Shown piece after piece: positions 24,431 to 33,611 of a DNA stretch of 64,000 nucleotides (positions within the stretch are counted from its first letter, which is position 1; every line of letters begins with the position of its first letter). The translations under genes and the position numbers were made by a program. The stretch lies in contig NZ_JACMIA010000001.1 of NCBI RefSeq assembly GCF_014252955.1, positions 4,464,001-4,528,000 on the forward strand, given 5' to 3'. This stretch comes from Stappia sp. 28M-7 (GTDB lineage: Bacteria > Pseudomonadota > Alphaproteobacteria > Rhizobiales > Stappiaceae). Below the pieces are notes generated by a model. It made no database searches. It saw only the letters and a program-made list of their open reading frames with translations, and was not told the DNA's origin.

Positions 24431-26467
24431 ATGGGCGACAGAGCGACCCCCGGCACGGAACCGGCGACGAAGAGCGCGGGCGGGGCGACACCGGCCCGGC
24501 GCGACAGGCCCTGGATCTTCCGCACCTATGCCGGCCATTCGAGCGCGCAGGAGTCCAACGAGCTCTATCGCCGCAACCTCGCCAAGGGCCAGACGGGCCT
24601 GTCCGTCGCCTTCGACCTGCCGACCCAGACCGGCTACGACCCGGACCATCCGCTGGCGCGCGGCGAGGTCGGCAAGGTCGGCGTGCCGATTGCCCATCTC
24701 GGCGACATGCGGGCGCTGTTCGACCGCATCCCGCTGGAACAGATGAACACGTCGATGACGATCAACGCCACGGCCCCCTGGCTGCTGGCGCTCTATGTCG
24801 CGGCCGCCGACGAGCAGGGCGCCGACCGGGCCGAGCTGGCCGGCACGACGCAGAACGACATCATCAAGGAATACCTGTCGCGCGGCACCTATGTGTTTCC
24901 GCCCGCGCCCTCGCTGCGGCTGACCCGCGACGTCATCGCCTGGACCTACGGCGCCATGCCGAAGTGGAACCCGATGAACGTGTGCTCCTACCACCTGCAG
25001 GAAGCCGGGGCGACGCCGGTGCAGGAGCTCTCCTTCGCGCTGGCGACCGCGATCGCCATTCTCGACGAGGTGAAGGCATCGGGCGCGATACCGGCAAGCG
25101 ACTTCCCACAGGCGGTCGGCCGCATCTCCTTCTTCGTCAATGCCGGCATGCGCTTCATCACCGAGATCTGCAAGATGCGCGCCTTCGCCGAGCTGTGGGA
25201 CGAGATCTGCCAGACCCGCTACGGCGTCGATGACGAGCGCTACCGCCGCTTCCGCTACGGCGTGCAGGTCAACTCGCTCGGGCTCACCGAGCAGCAGCCG
25301 GAAAACAACGTCTACCGCATCCTCATCGAGGCGCTGGCCGTGGTGCTGTCGAAGAACGCCCGCGCCCGCGCGGTGCAGCTGCCGGCCTGGAACGAGGCGC
25401 TCGGCCTGCCGCGCCCCTTCGACCAGCAATGGTCGCTGCGCGTGCAGCAGATCCTTGCCTACGAGACCGACCTGCTGGAGTTCGAGGACATCTTCGACGG
25501 CTCCTCGGTGATCGGCCAGAGGGTCGAGGCGCTGAAGAGCGAGGCGCGCGAGGAGCTCGCCCGGATCGAGGAGATGGGCGGCGCCGTCGCGGCGGTGGAA
25601 TCGAGCTACATGAAGCAGGCGCTGGTCGCCTCGAACGCCGCCCGTCTTGCCGCCATCGAGGCGGGTGAGCAGGTGGTGGTCGGCGTCAATCGCTTCACCG
25701 AGAGCGAGCCTTCGCCGCTCGCCACCGGCGAGGACGGCGGCATCCTGACCGTGCCCGAGCATGTGGAGGCGGACGCCGTCGCAACGCTCAAGGCCTGGCG
25801 CGAGGCACGCGACGAAGGCGCCGTGGCGGGCGCCATCGCCGCGCTGAAGCAGGCGGCAAGCGAGGGCACCAACATCATGGAGCCGTCGATTGCGGCGGCG
25901 AAGGCCGGCGTCACCACCGGCGAATGGGGCGCGGCGCTGCGCGAGGTGTTCGGCGAATACCGGGCCCCGACCGGCGTCGGCAAGGCGGCGCGCGCCGATG
26001 CGCAGGACCTTGCCCCGGTACGGGCGGCGGTAGAGAGCGTGTCGGCGAAGCTCGGCCGCCGGCTGAAGTTCCTGGTCGGCAAGCCCGGCCTCGACGGCCA
26101 TTCCAACGGCGCGGAACAGATCGCCGTGCGCGCACGCGACTGCGGCATGGAAGTCGTCTACGAGGGCATCCGCCTGACCCCGGCGCAGATCGTCAACGCC
26201 GCGCTGGAGGAGGACGTCCACGTCATCGGCCTGTCGATCCTGTCCGGCTCGCACCTTGCCCTGGTGCGCGACGTGATGGACCGCCTGCGCGCGTCCGGCA
26301 TCGACGATATCCCGGTGGTCGTCGGCGGCATCATTCCCGAGGAAGACGCCGCCAGTCTGCGGGCGATGGGCGTCGCCGCCGTCTACACGCCGAAGAACTT
26401 CCAGCTTACCGACATCATGAAGGAAGTGGTGGAGATCGTCGGCTCACGCGCGGAAGCAGCTGCGTGA
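24431..26467 (+). CDS. ecm: Ethylmalonyl-CoA mutase
   Basis: This 678-residue adenosylcobalamin-dependent mutase converts ethylmalonyl-CoA to methylsuccinyl-CoA. The catalytic TIM barrel covers about residues 25-520 (TYAGHSSAQESNELYRRNLA; AFDLPTQTGYDPDHP; FFVNAGMRFITEICK). The B12-binding domain is at about 545-670 with the cobalt-ligand motif DGHSNG (in KPGLDGHSNGAEQ) and LSGSH. Ecm proteins are distinguished from methylmalonyl-CoA mutases by sequence and by company, and ccr lies divergently next to it. The ATG at 24431 has GAGGAG 7 bases upstream; the frame opens earlier, at 24377, without family-like residues. The PduO-type adenosyltransferase at 57460-58035 would supply its cofactor. Confidence 0.95.
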   Translation: MGDRATPGTEPATKSAGGATPARRDRPWIFRTYAGHSSAQESNELYRRNLAKGQTGLSVAFDLPTQTGYDPDHPLARGEVGKVGVPIAHLGDMRALFDRIPLEQMNTSMTINATAPWLLALYVAAADEQGADRAELAGTTQNDIIKEYLSRGTYVFPPAPSLRLTRDVIAWTYGAMPKWNPMNVCSYHLQEAGATPVQELSFALATAIAILDEVKASGAIPASDFPQAVGRISFFVNAGMRFITEICKMRAFAELWDEICQTRYGVDDERYRRFRYGVQVNSLGLTEQQPENNVYRILIEALAVVLSKNARARAVQLPAWNEALGLPRPFDQQWSLRVQQILAYETDLLEFEDIFDGSSVIGQRVEALKSEAREELARIEEMGGAVAAVESSYMKQALVASNAARLAAIEAGEQVVVGVNRFTESEPSPLATGEDGGILTVPEHVEADAVATLKAWREARDEGAVAGAIAALKQAASEGTNIMEPSIAAAKAGVTTGEWGAALREVFGEYRAPTGVGKAARADAQDLAPVRAAVESVSAKLGRRLKFLVGKPGLDGHSNGAEQIAVRARDCGMEVVYEGIRLTPAQIVNAALEEDVHVIGLSILSGSHLALVRDVMDRLRASGIDDIPVVVGGIIPEEDAASLRAMGVAAVYTPKNFQLTDIMKEVVEIVGSRAEAAA

Positions 26468-26603
26468 GGGGACCGGAACGCCTCTGCGGTTAAGCCTGTC
26501 TGCACTATTTGCAACCGCACGCAAGGGCTGTGACACCACACGTCTTGCGCGCATCGCTCCGGCACGGCATGAAGCAAGGAGTTCGCTCCACCGTCAGACC
26601 GCC

Positions 26604-27815
26604 ATGCCCTTGCGAGACAACCAGAAGACCCGACGCCCGCGCCTCGCTCTGCCGCCCCGCACGGTGGCTGCCCTGAGCCTTGCCGCCGTGCTGCTTGGTG
26701 CGGCTTGCACGCAAGACGATCCGCGATTTCCTGCTTACTTTCGGTACGCGGTGGATGTGAAGGTCGACGGCGTGCCTGTCACCATCGAGCGCGTCGTGAA
26801 ATGCACTGGCACCCGTTCGTGGGGCACGTCTGCAGCACCGGGGCGCTGGACTGGCCAGAGCTACGTCAATCCTCCCGCAATAGGTGCCAAGGTTCCCGGC
26901 GGTGATGCAGCCGTCTATGTCCGCGTGCCGTTGGCGTGTGCCTGGGCAGCCAGTCCTGAAGCTGCGCAGCAGCGGCCCCCACCTCTCGTCCCTGGTGACA
27001 TCGTTCCGGTGCTATGGACCGACAATTGGCAGCGGCTGGAGCAGATTGAATACTATTCGACCCGTCCAAGTCTTGCGGGACAGGACAGTCATGTGGAGTT
27101 TGTTCGCGTTCAGCCGCTGGAACGGGCGGACAAAAAGGCATTCGAGATGTCTGAGGTGCGAGCCGCGAGGGAAAGTCCCGATCTGCGCCCCGTGGCCCGA
27201 GTTCGAGCGAAAGGACACGACGAACCCATCTCCGCCCCCTCGTGGCTGGATCCTGATCGACCTAAGACACCCGCACCCGGTATGACTTGCTTTGCCGCCC
27301 TATCCCTGGACCGTGACAACTGGGACCAATGGCCGGCGTTGAAGCCGTGGGTGGACAGCCTCCCAAATGATGGACGATTTTACGAAGTCCGCCCCGCGTT
27401 GGGAGACATCGCCACCAGCCTGAACTTTGAAGGAGGGTTCTTCGCTGCGCAAAGTCTGAACAGGATATCTTTGAGCGCAGAAGTCACCTCGGGAGAAGGC
27501 GCGCGACGGGCGCTTCAACTATATAACTCCATGCATCCCATAGTTCCGAGCAGAGGCGGTGCATATATCGACAAGTCAAGGCAAGGAATCTCAAGTTGCT
27601 CGTTCAATCTATGGTACCATGATAGATCCTACGAGTACCATGTGAAGAAACCCGTCGGCGAACGAAAAAGTCGCGAACACACTGAAATATACTCGGACGC
27701 GAAGAGATTCCCGCTGATGATCTCGCCTGATAGAGAATCAGTAATGCTTATTGTTCAATTGGGGCCAATTTACTCTGACACGGATGAACCTGTCGCCATG
27801 GACATAATCCACTGA
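26604..27815 (+). CDS. Lipoprotein of unknown function, atypical composition
   Basis: I do not recognise this 403-residue protein. It starts with a basic N-terminus and a lipoprotein signal (AALSLAAVLLGAAC, lipid on Cys35), so it is probably an envelope lipoprotein. The remainder is soluble, with many Trp and Tyr residues and no repeats. The 5' third has the GC content of the neighbourhood, but from about 27400 to the stop the DNA is far richer in A+T and uses codons rare in the neighbours (ATA, TTA, AGA). This suggests recent acquisition or relaxed selection. It stands alone between ecm and a GH25 gene on the other strand. The reading frame is intact, so there is no sign that it is a pseudogene. 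Confidence 0.75.
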   Translation: MPLRDNQKTRRPRLALPPRTVAALSLAAVLLGAACTQDDPRFPAYFRYAVDVKVDGVPVTIERVVKCTGTRSWGTSAAPGRWTGQSYVNPPAIGAKVPGGDAAVYVRVPLACAWAASPEAAQQRPPPLVPGDIVPVLWTDNWQRLEQIEYYSTRPSLAGQDSHVEFVRVQPLERADKKAFEMSEVRAARESPDLRPVARVRAKGHDEPISAPSWLDPDRPKTPAPGMTCFAALSLDRDNWDQWPALKPWVDSLPNDGRFYEVRPALGDIATSLNFEGGFFAAQSLNRISLSAEVTSGEGARRALQLYNSMHPIVPSRGGAYIDKSRQGISSCSFNLWYHDRSYEYHVKKPVGERKSREHTEIYSDAKRFPLMISPDRESVMLIVQLGPIYSDTDEPVAMDIIH

Positions 27816-27863
27816 CGGCGCGGGCGGAGCAGCCTCCGCCGCCCTCGCCCTGTCCGGTCAGGC

Positions 27864-28586
27864 CTATTTCTGCAGCTCGCCCTTGAGCCAGCGGCGCCAC
27901 TGCGAGCGGGTACCGAAGAAGACGTTGCGGTCGACATTGCCGTTGATGCCGTCGACGCGGCCTTCCGCCGTGTACTGCCAGAACACCCAGTTCTGCCGCT
28001 TCTCGTACTTGCGGTCCGGGTGGCTTGCCACCGAGCGCAGCCAGAAATCGTAATTGTGCTTGGCATCGACCAGCCGGTCGCGGTGGAAGTCGACGGATGA
28101 GTAGATCACCGGGCGCTTGCCGTAATGCGCTTCCACCCGCTCCAGGAAGTAGCGCATGTCGCGGATGACCTGTTCGCGCGGCGGCCGGTCGCGGCAGGTG
28201 CGCGAATGGGCGTTCCACTCCATGTCCAGCACCGGAGGCAGCGCGTCCGGGTCGACCGGCACGTTCTGGATGAACCAGGCAACCTGTTCCTCCACCGGCC
28301 GACAGAAATAGTAGAAGTGATAGGCGCCGCGCGGCACGCCGGCCGCCTTGGCCTGCACCCAGTTGTCCATGAACTTGGGGTCGAGATAGTCGCCGCCTTC
28401 GGTCGACTTGATCCAGGCGAACTCCGTGCCGGCCCGCTTCACCCGGTGCCAGTCGATATCGCCCTGGTAGCGGGCGACGTCGATGCCATGGATGGCGAAG
28501 TCCTCCGGTGTCGGATCCGGAAAGTCGAAGGCCGCGCAGGACGCCATAAACAGGGTACAGAACAGGATCAGCACGCGCGCAATCAT
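27864..28586 (-). CDS. GH25 (lysozyme-like) lipoprotein
   Basis: This 240-residue protein has a lipoprotein signal (LILFCTLFMASC, Cys17), followed by a glycoside hydrolase family 25 domain that hydrolyses peptidoglycan (N-acetylmuramidase). Visible family landmarks are GIDVARYQGDIDW (first catalytic strand, Asp), FAWIKSTEGGDYLDPKF, GAYHFYYFCRPVEEQVAWF and PVLDMEWN, which holds the catalytic acid pair, plus YSSVDFH and FWQYTAEGRVDGINGNVDRN. All expected acidic residues are present, so it should be active in the periplasm. Single gene; an independent promoter is likely, since the LysM gene to its right is on the same strand but separated by a terminator-like hairpin. Confidence 0.93.
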   Translation of the reverse strand: MIARVLILFCTLFMASCAAFDFPDPTPEDFAIHGIDVARYQGDIDWHRVKRAGTEFAWIKSTEGGDYLDPKFMDNWVQAKAAGVPRGAYHFYYFCRPVEEQVAWFIQNVPVDPDALPPVLDMEWNAHSRTCRDRPPREQVIRDMRYFLERVEAHYGKRPVIYSSVDFHRDRLVDAKHNYDFWLRSVASHPDRKYEKRQNWVFWQYTAEGRVDGINGNVDRNVFFGTRSQWRRWLKGELQK

Positions 28587-28686
28587 CGCTCTCTCTTTGG
28601 TCCAAAGCCCCCTTTCAACCGGGACCGGACATTATGGCCAAAGCGTTAAGGAAGCGCTTACCAATTGAGCGAAGCGAAAATGAGAT

Positions 28687-28712
28687 GAGGCCAAACCTTA
28701 CGGTTTGGCCTC
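28687..28712 (-). terminator. Hairpin terminator downstream of the BON-LysM gene
   Basis: A perfect 11-bp stem GAGGCCAAACC/GGTTTGGCCTC with a 4-base loop lies 31 bp past the LysM gene's stop. On the minus strand it is followed by ATCTCATTTT, a weak T-rich tail. The hairpin would separate this gene from the GH25 gene. Confidence 0.75.
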
Positions 28713-28743
28713 ACAAGATCGTGATCGAAACGTCCCGAAAGCC

Positions 28744-29181
28744 TCAGCCGAGCGGCGGGATGCGCAGCACCTGGCCCGGGTAGATCTTGTCCGGATCCGA
28801 CAGCATCGGCTTGTTGGCCTCGAAGATGGCGGTGTACTTGGAGCCGTCGCCGTAAGCCTTCTTGGCAACGGCCCACAGCGTGTCGCCCTTCTCCACCGTG
28901 TGGAAGCCGGCTTCCGGCGCGCTGTCCGCGACCGCAATCTCTTCTTCGACCTTGGCGACGCCCAGCACGTTGCCGGCGGCCAGGATCAGCTTCTCGCGCG
29001 CTTCCTGCGTCGGGGCCGCGCCGGCGATCTTCACCGTGTCGCCGGACACCTCGACCTTGACGTCGCCGTCGAGACCGAGCGCGGCCACTTCCTTCTCGAT
29101 GGCTGCCGCCGCATCGGCCTCCGGCTCGTCTCTGCCCCACAGGGACTTGCCCGCATCCTTCACGAAATCAAAAAAGCCCAT
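28744..29181 (-). CDS. BON- and LysM-domain protein (Kbp/YgaU-like)
   Basis: This 145-residue soluble protein has a BON domain (about 25-85; VSGDTVKIAGAAPTQEARE) followed by a LysM domain (about 95-143; HTVEKGDTLWAVAKKAYGD and YPGQVLRIPPL). The combination and length match E. coli Kbp/YgaU, a cytoplasmic potassium-binding protein. No signal peptide is seen, in line with that. It is a single gene with its own hairpin terminator. A function in potassium sensing is the family expectation; LysM binding to peptidoglycan is less likely without export. Confidence 0.93.
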   Translation of the reverse strand: MGFFDFVKDAGKSLWGRDEPEADAAAAIEKEVAALGLDGDVKVEVSGDTVKIAGAAPTQEAREKLILAAGNVLGVAKVEEEIAVADSAPEAGFHTVEKGDTLWAVAKKAYGDGSKYTAIFEANKPMLSDPDKIYPGQVLRIPPLG

Positions 29182-29433
29182 GTGACGGCTCCCCTTTGTC
29201 CTGCCTCAGCACGGCCCCTGCCGTGCCCACTCAAACGACGCGGCGTGTGCCGCGCCTTTCGACACCAGTGTCGGCCCCAGTCATTACCGCCCGCAAGCGC
29301 CAATTCATGTGACAGGCAGCACACAAATCCGCCTCGCGCGCGAAAGCCCGGCCTTGCACGCCGGGTCCGCAACTGGCAATCAGGCAGGAAGCCGTCCAGG
29401 CTCCGTCCCGTCCTGCCCAGATCCGGATCGCCC

Positions 29434-30237
29434 ATGACCGACCGCCTGACCATCGCCACCTGGAACATCAACTCGGTGCGGCTGCGCCTGCCGATCGTCG
29501 AGAAGCTGATCCTCGACCATGCGCCGGACGTGATCTGCCTGCAGGAAACCAAGTGCGCCGACGGCAACTTCCCGCTCTCCGCCTTCCGCAAGCTCGGCTA
29601 CGAGCACATCGCGATCAAGGGCCAGAAGGGCTACCACGGCGTTGCGACGATCTCCCGCCGCCCCTTCCTCGACGAAGAGCGGATCGACTACTGCACCAAG
29701 GGCGACAGCCGGCATCTTTCGACCGGCATTCCCTTCGCCGGCGACCGCTTCACGCTGCAGAACTTCTATGTGCCGGCCGGCGGCGACGAGCCTGATCCCG
29801 AGATCAACGACAAGTTCGCCCACAAGCTCGCCTTTCTCGACGAGATGGCCGACCGCTTCGCCTCGATCTCCGGCAACGCCATGGTCGTCGGCGATCTCAA
29901 CGTGGCGCCCTACGAGCACGATGTGTGGTCGCACAAGCAGCTGCTGAAGATCGTCAGCCACACGCCCATCGAATGCGAGAAGCTGGAGGCAGTGCGCACC
30001 GCCGCGGGCCTCACCGACGTGATGCGCGCCTTCGTGCCGCTGGAGGAAAAGCTCTACACCTGGTGGAGCTACCGCGCGAAGGACTGGTCGGCCGCCGACA
30101 AGGGCCGCCGGCTCGACCATGTGTGGGCGAACCCGGCCCTGGCCGGCCAGGCGGTCTCCATGCAGGTGCTGCGCGATGCCCGCGGCTGGCAACAGCCGTC
30201 CGACCACGCGCCGGTCCTGGTGCGGCTGGAGGCTTGA
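29434..30237 (+). CDS. xth: Exodeoxyribonuclease III (AP endonuclease)
   Basis: This 267-residue enzyme of the exonuclease III/APE1 family acts in base-excision repair. It has WNINSVR (residues 10-16), LQETKCADG with the metal-ligand Glu, VVGDLNVAPYEHDVW with the Asp-Asn pair, RLDHVWAN and the terminal catalytic SDHAPV. All expected active-site residues are present and the length is normal. The start is the ATG at 29434; the upstream sequence has no strong Shine-Dalgarno motif. Single gene between divergent and convergent neighbours. Confidence 0.97.
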   Translation: MTDRLTIATWNINSVRLRLPIVEKLILDHAPDVICLQETKCADGNFPLSAFRKLGYEHIAIKGQKGYHGVATISRRPFLDEERIDYCTKGDSRHLSTGIPFAGDRFTLQNFYVPAGGDEPDPEINDKFAHKLAFLDEMADRFASISGNAMVVGDLNVAPYEHDVWSHKQLLKIVSHTPIECEKLEAVRTAAGLTDVMRAFVPLEEKLYTWWSYRAKDWSAADKGRRLDHVWANPALAGQAVSMQVLRDARGWQQPSDHAPVLVRLEA

Positions 30238-30265
30238 AGCCGCCTCCAACCTCCCGGCTCACCCG

Positions 30266-31240
30266 TCAGGGGCGGATGATCACCTTGCCCAGGACCTTGC
30301 GGTCGGCAAGCTCGCGCAGCGCCCTTGCCGTTTCCTCGATCGGATAGACCGCATGCAGGTGCGGCCGGATCCGCCCCTCGCGCATCCAGGCAAGCAGCTG
30401 CTCCATGTTGTCGCGATGCGCCTCCGGCTCGCGCACGATGGCATCGCCCCAGAATACGCCGAGCACGTCGCAGCCCTTCAGCATGACCAGATTGAGCGGC
30501 AGCTTCGGGATCTGGCCGGCGGCAAAGCCGATGACCAGATAGCGGCCGCGCCAGCCGGTGGCGCGCAGCGCCGCCTCGGCAAGATCGCCGCCGACCGGGT
30601 CGTAGACCACATCGACACCGCTGCCGTCGGTCAGCTGCTTCAGCCGCGTCTTCAGGTCTTCTTGCGTGTAGTTAACCAGGATGTCGGCGCCGTGGGCGCG
30701 GGCCAGCTCCAGCTTTTCCGCGCTGGAGGCGCAGGCGATCACCCGCGCGCCCATCGCCTTGGCGATCTCGACCGCGGCAAGGCCGACGCCTCCCGAGGCG
30801 CCGAGCACGGCAACCGTCTCGCCCGGCTCCAGCCGCGCCCGGTCGCGGAAGGCATGCAGCGAGGTGCCGTAGGTGACCGAAAGACCGGCCGCCGCCTCAT
30901 CGGAGACCTCGTCGGGCAGGGCGACCAGATCGTCCTCAGTGGCGATCACCGCGCCGCGCACCGCGCCCCATCGCACATAGCCCATCACCCGGTCGCCCGG
31001 CTCGAAGGCCTCGATCCCCTCGCCCGTCTCCAGCACCCGGCCGGCAAACTCGGCGCCCGGCGAGAACGGCAGCTCGGGCCGGAACTGGTACTTGCCCTCG
31101 ATGATCAGCGTGTCGAAGAAGTTGAGCGCCGCCGCGCTCACCTCCACCAGCAGTTCGCCCGGCCCGGGCGACGGCATCTCGATGTCCCGCAGGACAAGGT
31201 CCTCGGGCGCGCCGAGGCGTTCGCACAAAACGGCTTTCAC
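30266..31240 (-). CDS. NADPH:quinone oxidoreductase-like protein (MDR family)
   Basis: This 324-residue zinc-free medium-chain dehydrogenase/reductase has the Rossmann motif GASGGVGLAAVEIAKAMGA (about 145-163), the quinone-reductase-like YGTSLHAFRDRA, and VYDPVGGDL. No structural or catalytic zinc cysteines are present. It probably uses NADPH to reduce a quinone or enone. I took the GTG at 31240 (VKAVLCERLG), which aligns with family starts and has GGGGG 6 bases upstream; a TTG at 31255 is the alternative. Single gene; its neighbours give no functional clue. Confidence 0.88.
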   Translation of the reverse strand: MKAVLCERLGAPEDLVLRDIEMPSPGPGELLVEVSAAALNFFDTLIIEGKYQFRPELPFSPGAEFAGRVLETGEGIEAFEPGDRVMGYVRWGAVRGAVIATEDDLVALPDEVSDEAAAGLSVTYGTSLHAFRDRARLEPGETVAVLGASGGVGLAAVEIAKAMGARVIACASSAEKLELARAHGADILVNYTQEDLKTRLKQLTDGSGVDVVYDPVGGDLAEAALRATGWRGRYLVIGFAAGQIPKLPLNLVMLKGCDVLGVFWGDAIVREPEAHRDNMEQLLAWMREGRIRPHLHAVYPIEETARALRELADRKVLGKVIIRP

Positions 31241-31406
31241 ACAAGTTTCCCCCAATGTTTCCCCAAGTTTCGCCTAGCACGGGATCAAGGTCCGGAAAAG
31301 CCGTGAAACTCGTCAATCTTGTCAGGGCGGCGCCCAGCCGCTATCTCCGGTCACCTGCGGTTGCCCGGCCGTTCGCGGGCACAACGACAAGGAGGTCGCA
31401 AGGACC

Positions 31407-31958
31407 ATGCGCGGTTACTTCGCCGTCGGGGCGGAAGGCATTTCGAAGCAGATGAACCTGGGCAACCTGATGCGCTCGGCGCATGCCTTCGGGGCGAGCT
31501 TCTTCTTCACCGTCGATGCCGACAAGAGGATCCGCAAGGCTCCCGCGTCCGATACCTCCAAGAGCACCGGCCACCTGCCGCTGTTTCACTGGCCTTCGAT
31601 CGAGGAAATGGATCTGCCGCAGGGCTGCCAGCTGGTCGGCGTCGAACTGACCGACGAGGCGGTCGACCTGCCGAGCTTCATGCATCCGCTGCAGGCGGCC
31701 TATATCCTCGGCCCCGAGCGCGGGTCGCTCTCGCCAGAAATGCAGGCGGCCTGCCAGCACATCATCAAGATCCCGACGAAGTTCTGCCTGAACATCGCGA
31801 TTGCCGGTGCCGTGGTGCTGTACGACCGCCACCGGGTGCACGGGCAATATGCCGAGCGCCCGCTGACCGCAGGCGGCCCGAAGGCTCCCCGGCCGGCGCA
31901 CAAGCATGGCGGGCCGATCATGCGCACGGGGCGCAAGATCCCCGGTCAGACCGGCTGA
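31407..31958 (+). CDS. SpoU/TrmH-family RNA methyltransferase
   Basis: This 183-residue protein is a small SpoU-class (SPOUT) 2'-O-ribose methyltransferase. It has NLGNLMRSAHAFGA, the motif 1 Asn-Arg pair (about 18-31), ILGPERGSLS with motif 2 (about 100-109), and KIPTKFCLNIAIAGAVVLYD, the knotted C-terminal motif 3 (about 121-140). It lacks the N-terminal RNA-binding extension of TrmB/RlmB proteins. The RNA target is not known. ATG at 31407 with AAGGAG-like AAGGAC upstream. Confidence 0.88.
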   Translation: MRGYFAVGAEGISKQMNLGNLMRSAHAFGASFFFTVDADKRIRKAPASDTSKSTGHLPLFHWPSIEEMDLPQGCQLVGVELTDEAVDLPSFMHPLQAAYILGPERGSLSPEMQAACQHIIKIPTKFCLNIAIAGAVVLYDRHRVHGQYAERPLTAGGPKAPRPAHKHGGPIMRTGRKIPGQTG

Positions 31959-31985
31959 ACCGAACGGAAAAAGAGGGATAGGGGC

Positions 31986-33026
31986 TCAGCGCCGGGCGCG
32001 CGAACGCGCCACCCGGCCGAGCGTCAGCAGCACGTCGCCGACCAGCGCCTCGGCAAGCGCCGGCGACTTGCGCGCCGCCGCCACCGCATCCGCCAGCCGC
32101 TCGCCCGCCTTGGCCAGATCGTCCCCCGACCACAGCGAGAGCTCGCGCGAAACAAGGTCCCGCCGTTTGTAGAAGATCGGCGGGCGCGCCTGCTCGACGA
32201 CGCGGGCCGGTGGCACGCCGCGGTCAACCTCTGCCCTTGCGCGGGCGAGAAACTGGAAATGGCGTAGCGCCGCCGAGGCGATCATGTCCGCGCGCTGGCC
32301 GCTGGCCGACAGCCGCTCCAGCCCGTGGTCGAGCTTGCCGAGATCGCCGAGCGCAGCCGCATCGATCAACTCGTCGACGGCAAAGGCCGAGGCATCGCCG
32401 ATCACCGCCTCGACATCGGCAAGGTCGATGCGCTCACGGCCATAGGCATAAAGGCAGAGCTTGCGCACCTCGCCGCGGCTCGCCAGCCGGTCGGCGCCGA
32501 GCAGTCCCATCAGCGCCTGCCGCGCCTCGCGGCTGATCGCAAGGCCGGCCTCGCGCAATTCGCCGTCGATGACACGCTCCAGATCGCGCACCTCGTCGCC
32601 ATAGCACGGGATCGCCACCGCCTTGCGGTCACGCTCGAACTTGCCCCGAAGGCCGGTCCCCTTCTTGAGATCACCCGCTTCGATGACCACGAGCGCGCTT
32701 TCCGCGCGCTGCTCGCCGAACAGCGGGTCGACGGCCGGCGTCAGGTTCTTGCCCGCCCCGTCGCGCAGCCACACCACGCGGCGTCCGCCGAACAGCGGCA
32801 CCGTCGAGGCCTCGTCGATCAGCCGCGCGGGATCCGAGACCACCTCGCCCGCATCCAGGCGGACAAGCGAAAAGGGGTCGTCGACGCCGCCGGAAGCACG
32901 CGTCACCAGCGCCTGGGCACGTTCCGACACGAGCCCGGTGTCGGGCCCGAAAACGAGGATCAGGGAGACGTCGGCCGGCGGATCGGCGATGAAACGGTCG
33001 ATCTCGCCGGCCTTGAGCGCGACCAT
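31986..33026 (-). CDS. holA: DNA polymerase III delta subunit
   Basis: This 346-residue clamp-loader subunit opens the beta clamp during DNA replication. It has the delta-type N-terminal domain (LILVFGPDTGLVSERAQAL, about 22-40; no Walker lysine, as expected for delta) and the segment LASRGEVRKLCLYAYG, typical of HolA, followed by IGDASAFAVDELIDAA. It is the third gene of a leuS-lptE-holA operon, an order widely kept in Alphaproteobacteria, and starts 6 bp after lptE. Confidence 0.95.
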   Translation of the reverse strand: MVALKAGEIDRFIADPPADVSLILVFGPDTGLVSERAQALVTRASGGVDDPFSLVRLDAGEVVSDPARLIDEASTVPLFGGRRVVWLRDGAGKNLTPAVDPLFGEQRAESALVVIEAGDLKKGTGLRGKFERDRKAVAIPCYGDEVRDLERVIDGELREAGLAISREARQALMGLLGADRLASRGEVRKLCLYAYGRERIDLADVEAVIGDASAFAVDELIDAAALGDLGKLDHGLERLSASGQRADMIASAALRHFQFLARARAEVDRGVPPARVVEQARPPIFYKRRDLVSRELSLWSGDDLAKAGERLADAVAAARKSPALAEALVGDVLLTLGRVARSRARR

Positions 33027-33032
33027 CGCGGA

Positions 33033-33611
33033 TCAGCCGCGGGACGCGAAGAAGCCGGCAAGCCGCGTCTGGATGTCGCCGGCAACCATCTTCGCCGCCC
33101 GATCCTCCGCGTCGCGCTCGGCGCGCAGGTTGGCGAAGCGCTGGCTGGAGAAGTCGAAGGACGCGGAGCCGAAGGCCCGGCCCGTGGTCACCGTGCGTCC
33201 GGTGGCGAGATCGCTCAGCACATAGGAGGCGTTGACCGTGACCGTATAGGCGGAGGGCACGTCGGCAAGCCGCTCGACGCCAACCTCGTTCAGCGGCCGG
33301 TCGATCAGGATGCGCAGCCGGTAGCGCTGCTCGCCCGCCTCGCGACCCCGGCGGAAGCCGAAGATCAGCTCGTTGCGCAGCACCTGGCCGACCCGATCGA
33401 GATCCTCGCTCGAGGCGGTCTCGACCGTATCGATGTCGATGGCCGCAAGCTCGGTGGCGACGGCCGGCGTCGCGCCGGCCGGTCCGCCGATGGTGCCGTA
33501 GAGCGGGCGCACCTGACAGGCGCCGGCCAACAGTGCCGCCCCCATGACGAGAACGGCCAGCGCCCGCCGGCGGGCGGGCTGCTGCGGTTGCGGATGGTCA
33601 CACGACGACAT
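33033..33611 (-). CDS. lptE: LPS-assembly lipoprotein LptE
   Basis: This 192-residue lipoprotein has signal [15 protein letters not shown] (lipid on Cys32). It then has VRPLYG at the start of the mature chain, as in LptE/RlpB, and [22 protein letters not shown], a typical beta-strand region. LptE plugs the LptD outer-membrane translocon that inserts lipopolysaccharide. The ATG at 33611 overlaps the end of leuS by 14 bp, so translation is probably coupled to it. Sequence similarity in this family is low; the gene order supports the call. Confidence 0.92.
   Translation of the reverse strand: MSSCDHPQPQQPARRRALAVLVMGAALLAGACQVRPLYGTIGGPAGATPAVATELAAIDIDTVETASSEDLDRVGQVLRNELIFGFRRGREAGEQRYRLRILIDRPLNEVGVERLADVPSAYTVTVNASYVLSDLATGRTVTTGRAFGSASFDFSSQRFANLRAERDAEDRAAKMVAGDIQTRLAGFFASRG

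Noticed and set aside
28640-28660. CtrA box near the GH25 gene (TTAA-N7-CTTAC)
   Set aside because: It fails the TTAAC half (CTTAC) and lies in the gap between a hairpin and the gene. Weak match only.
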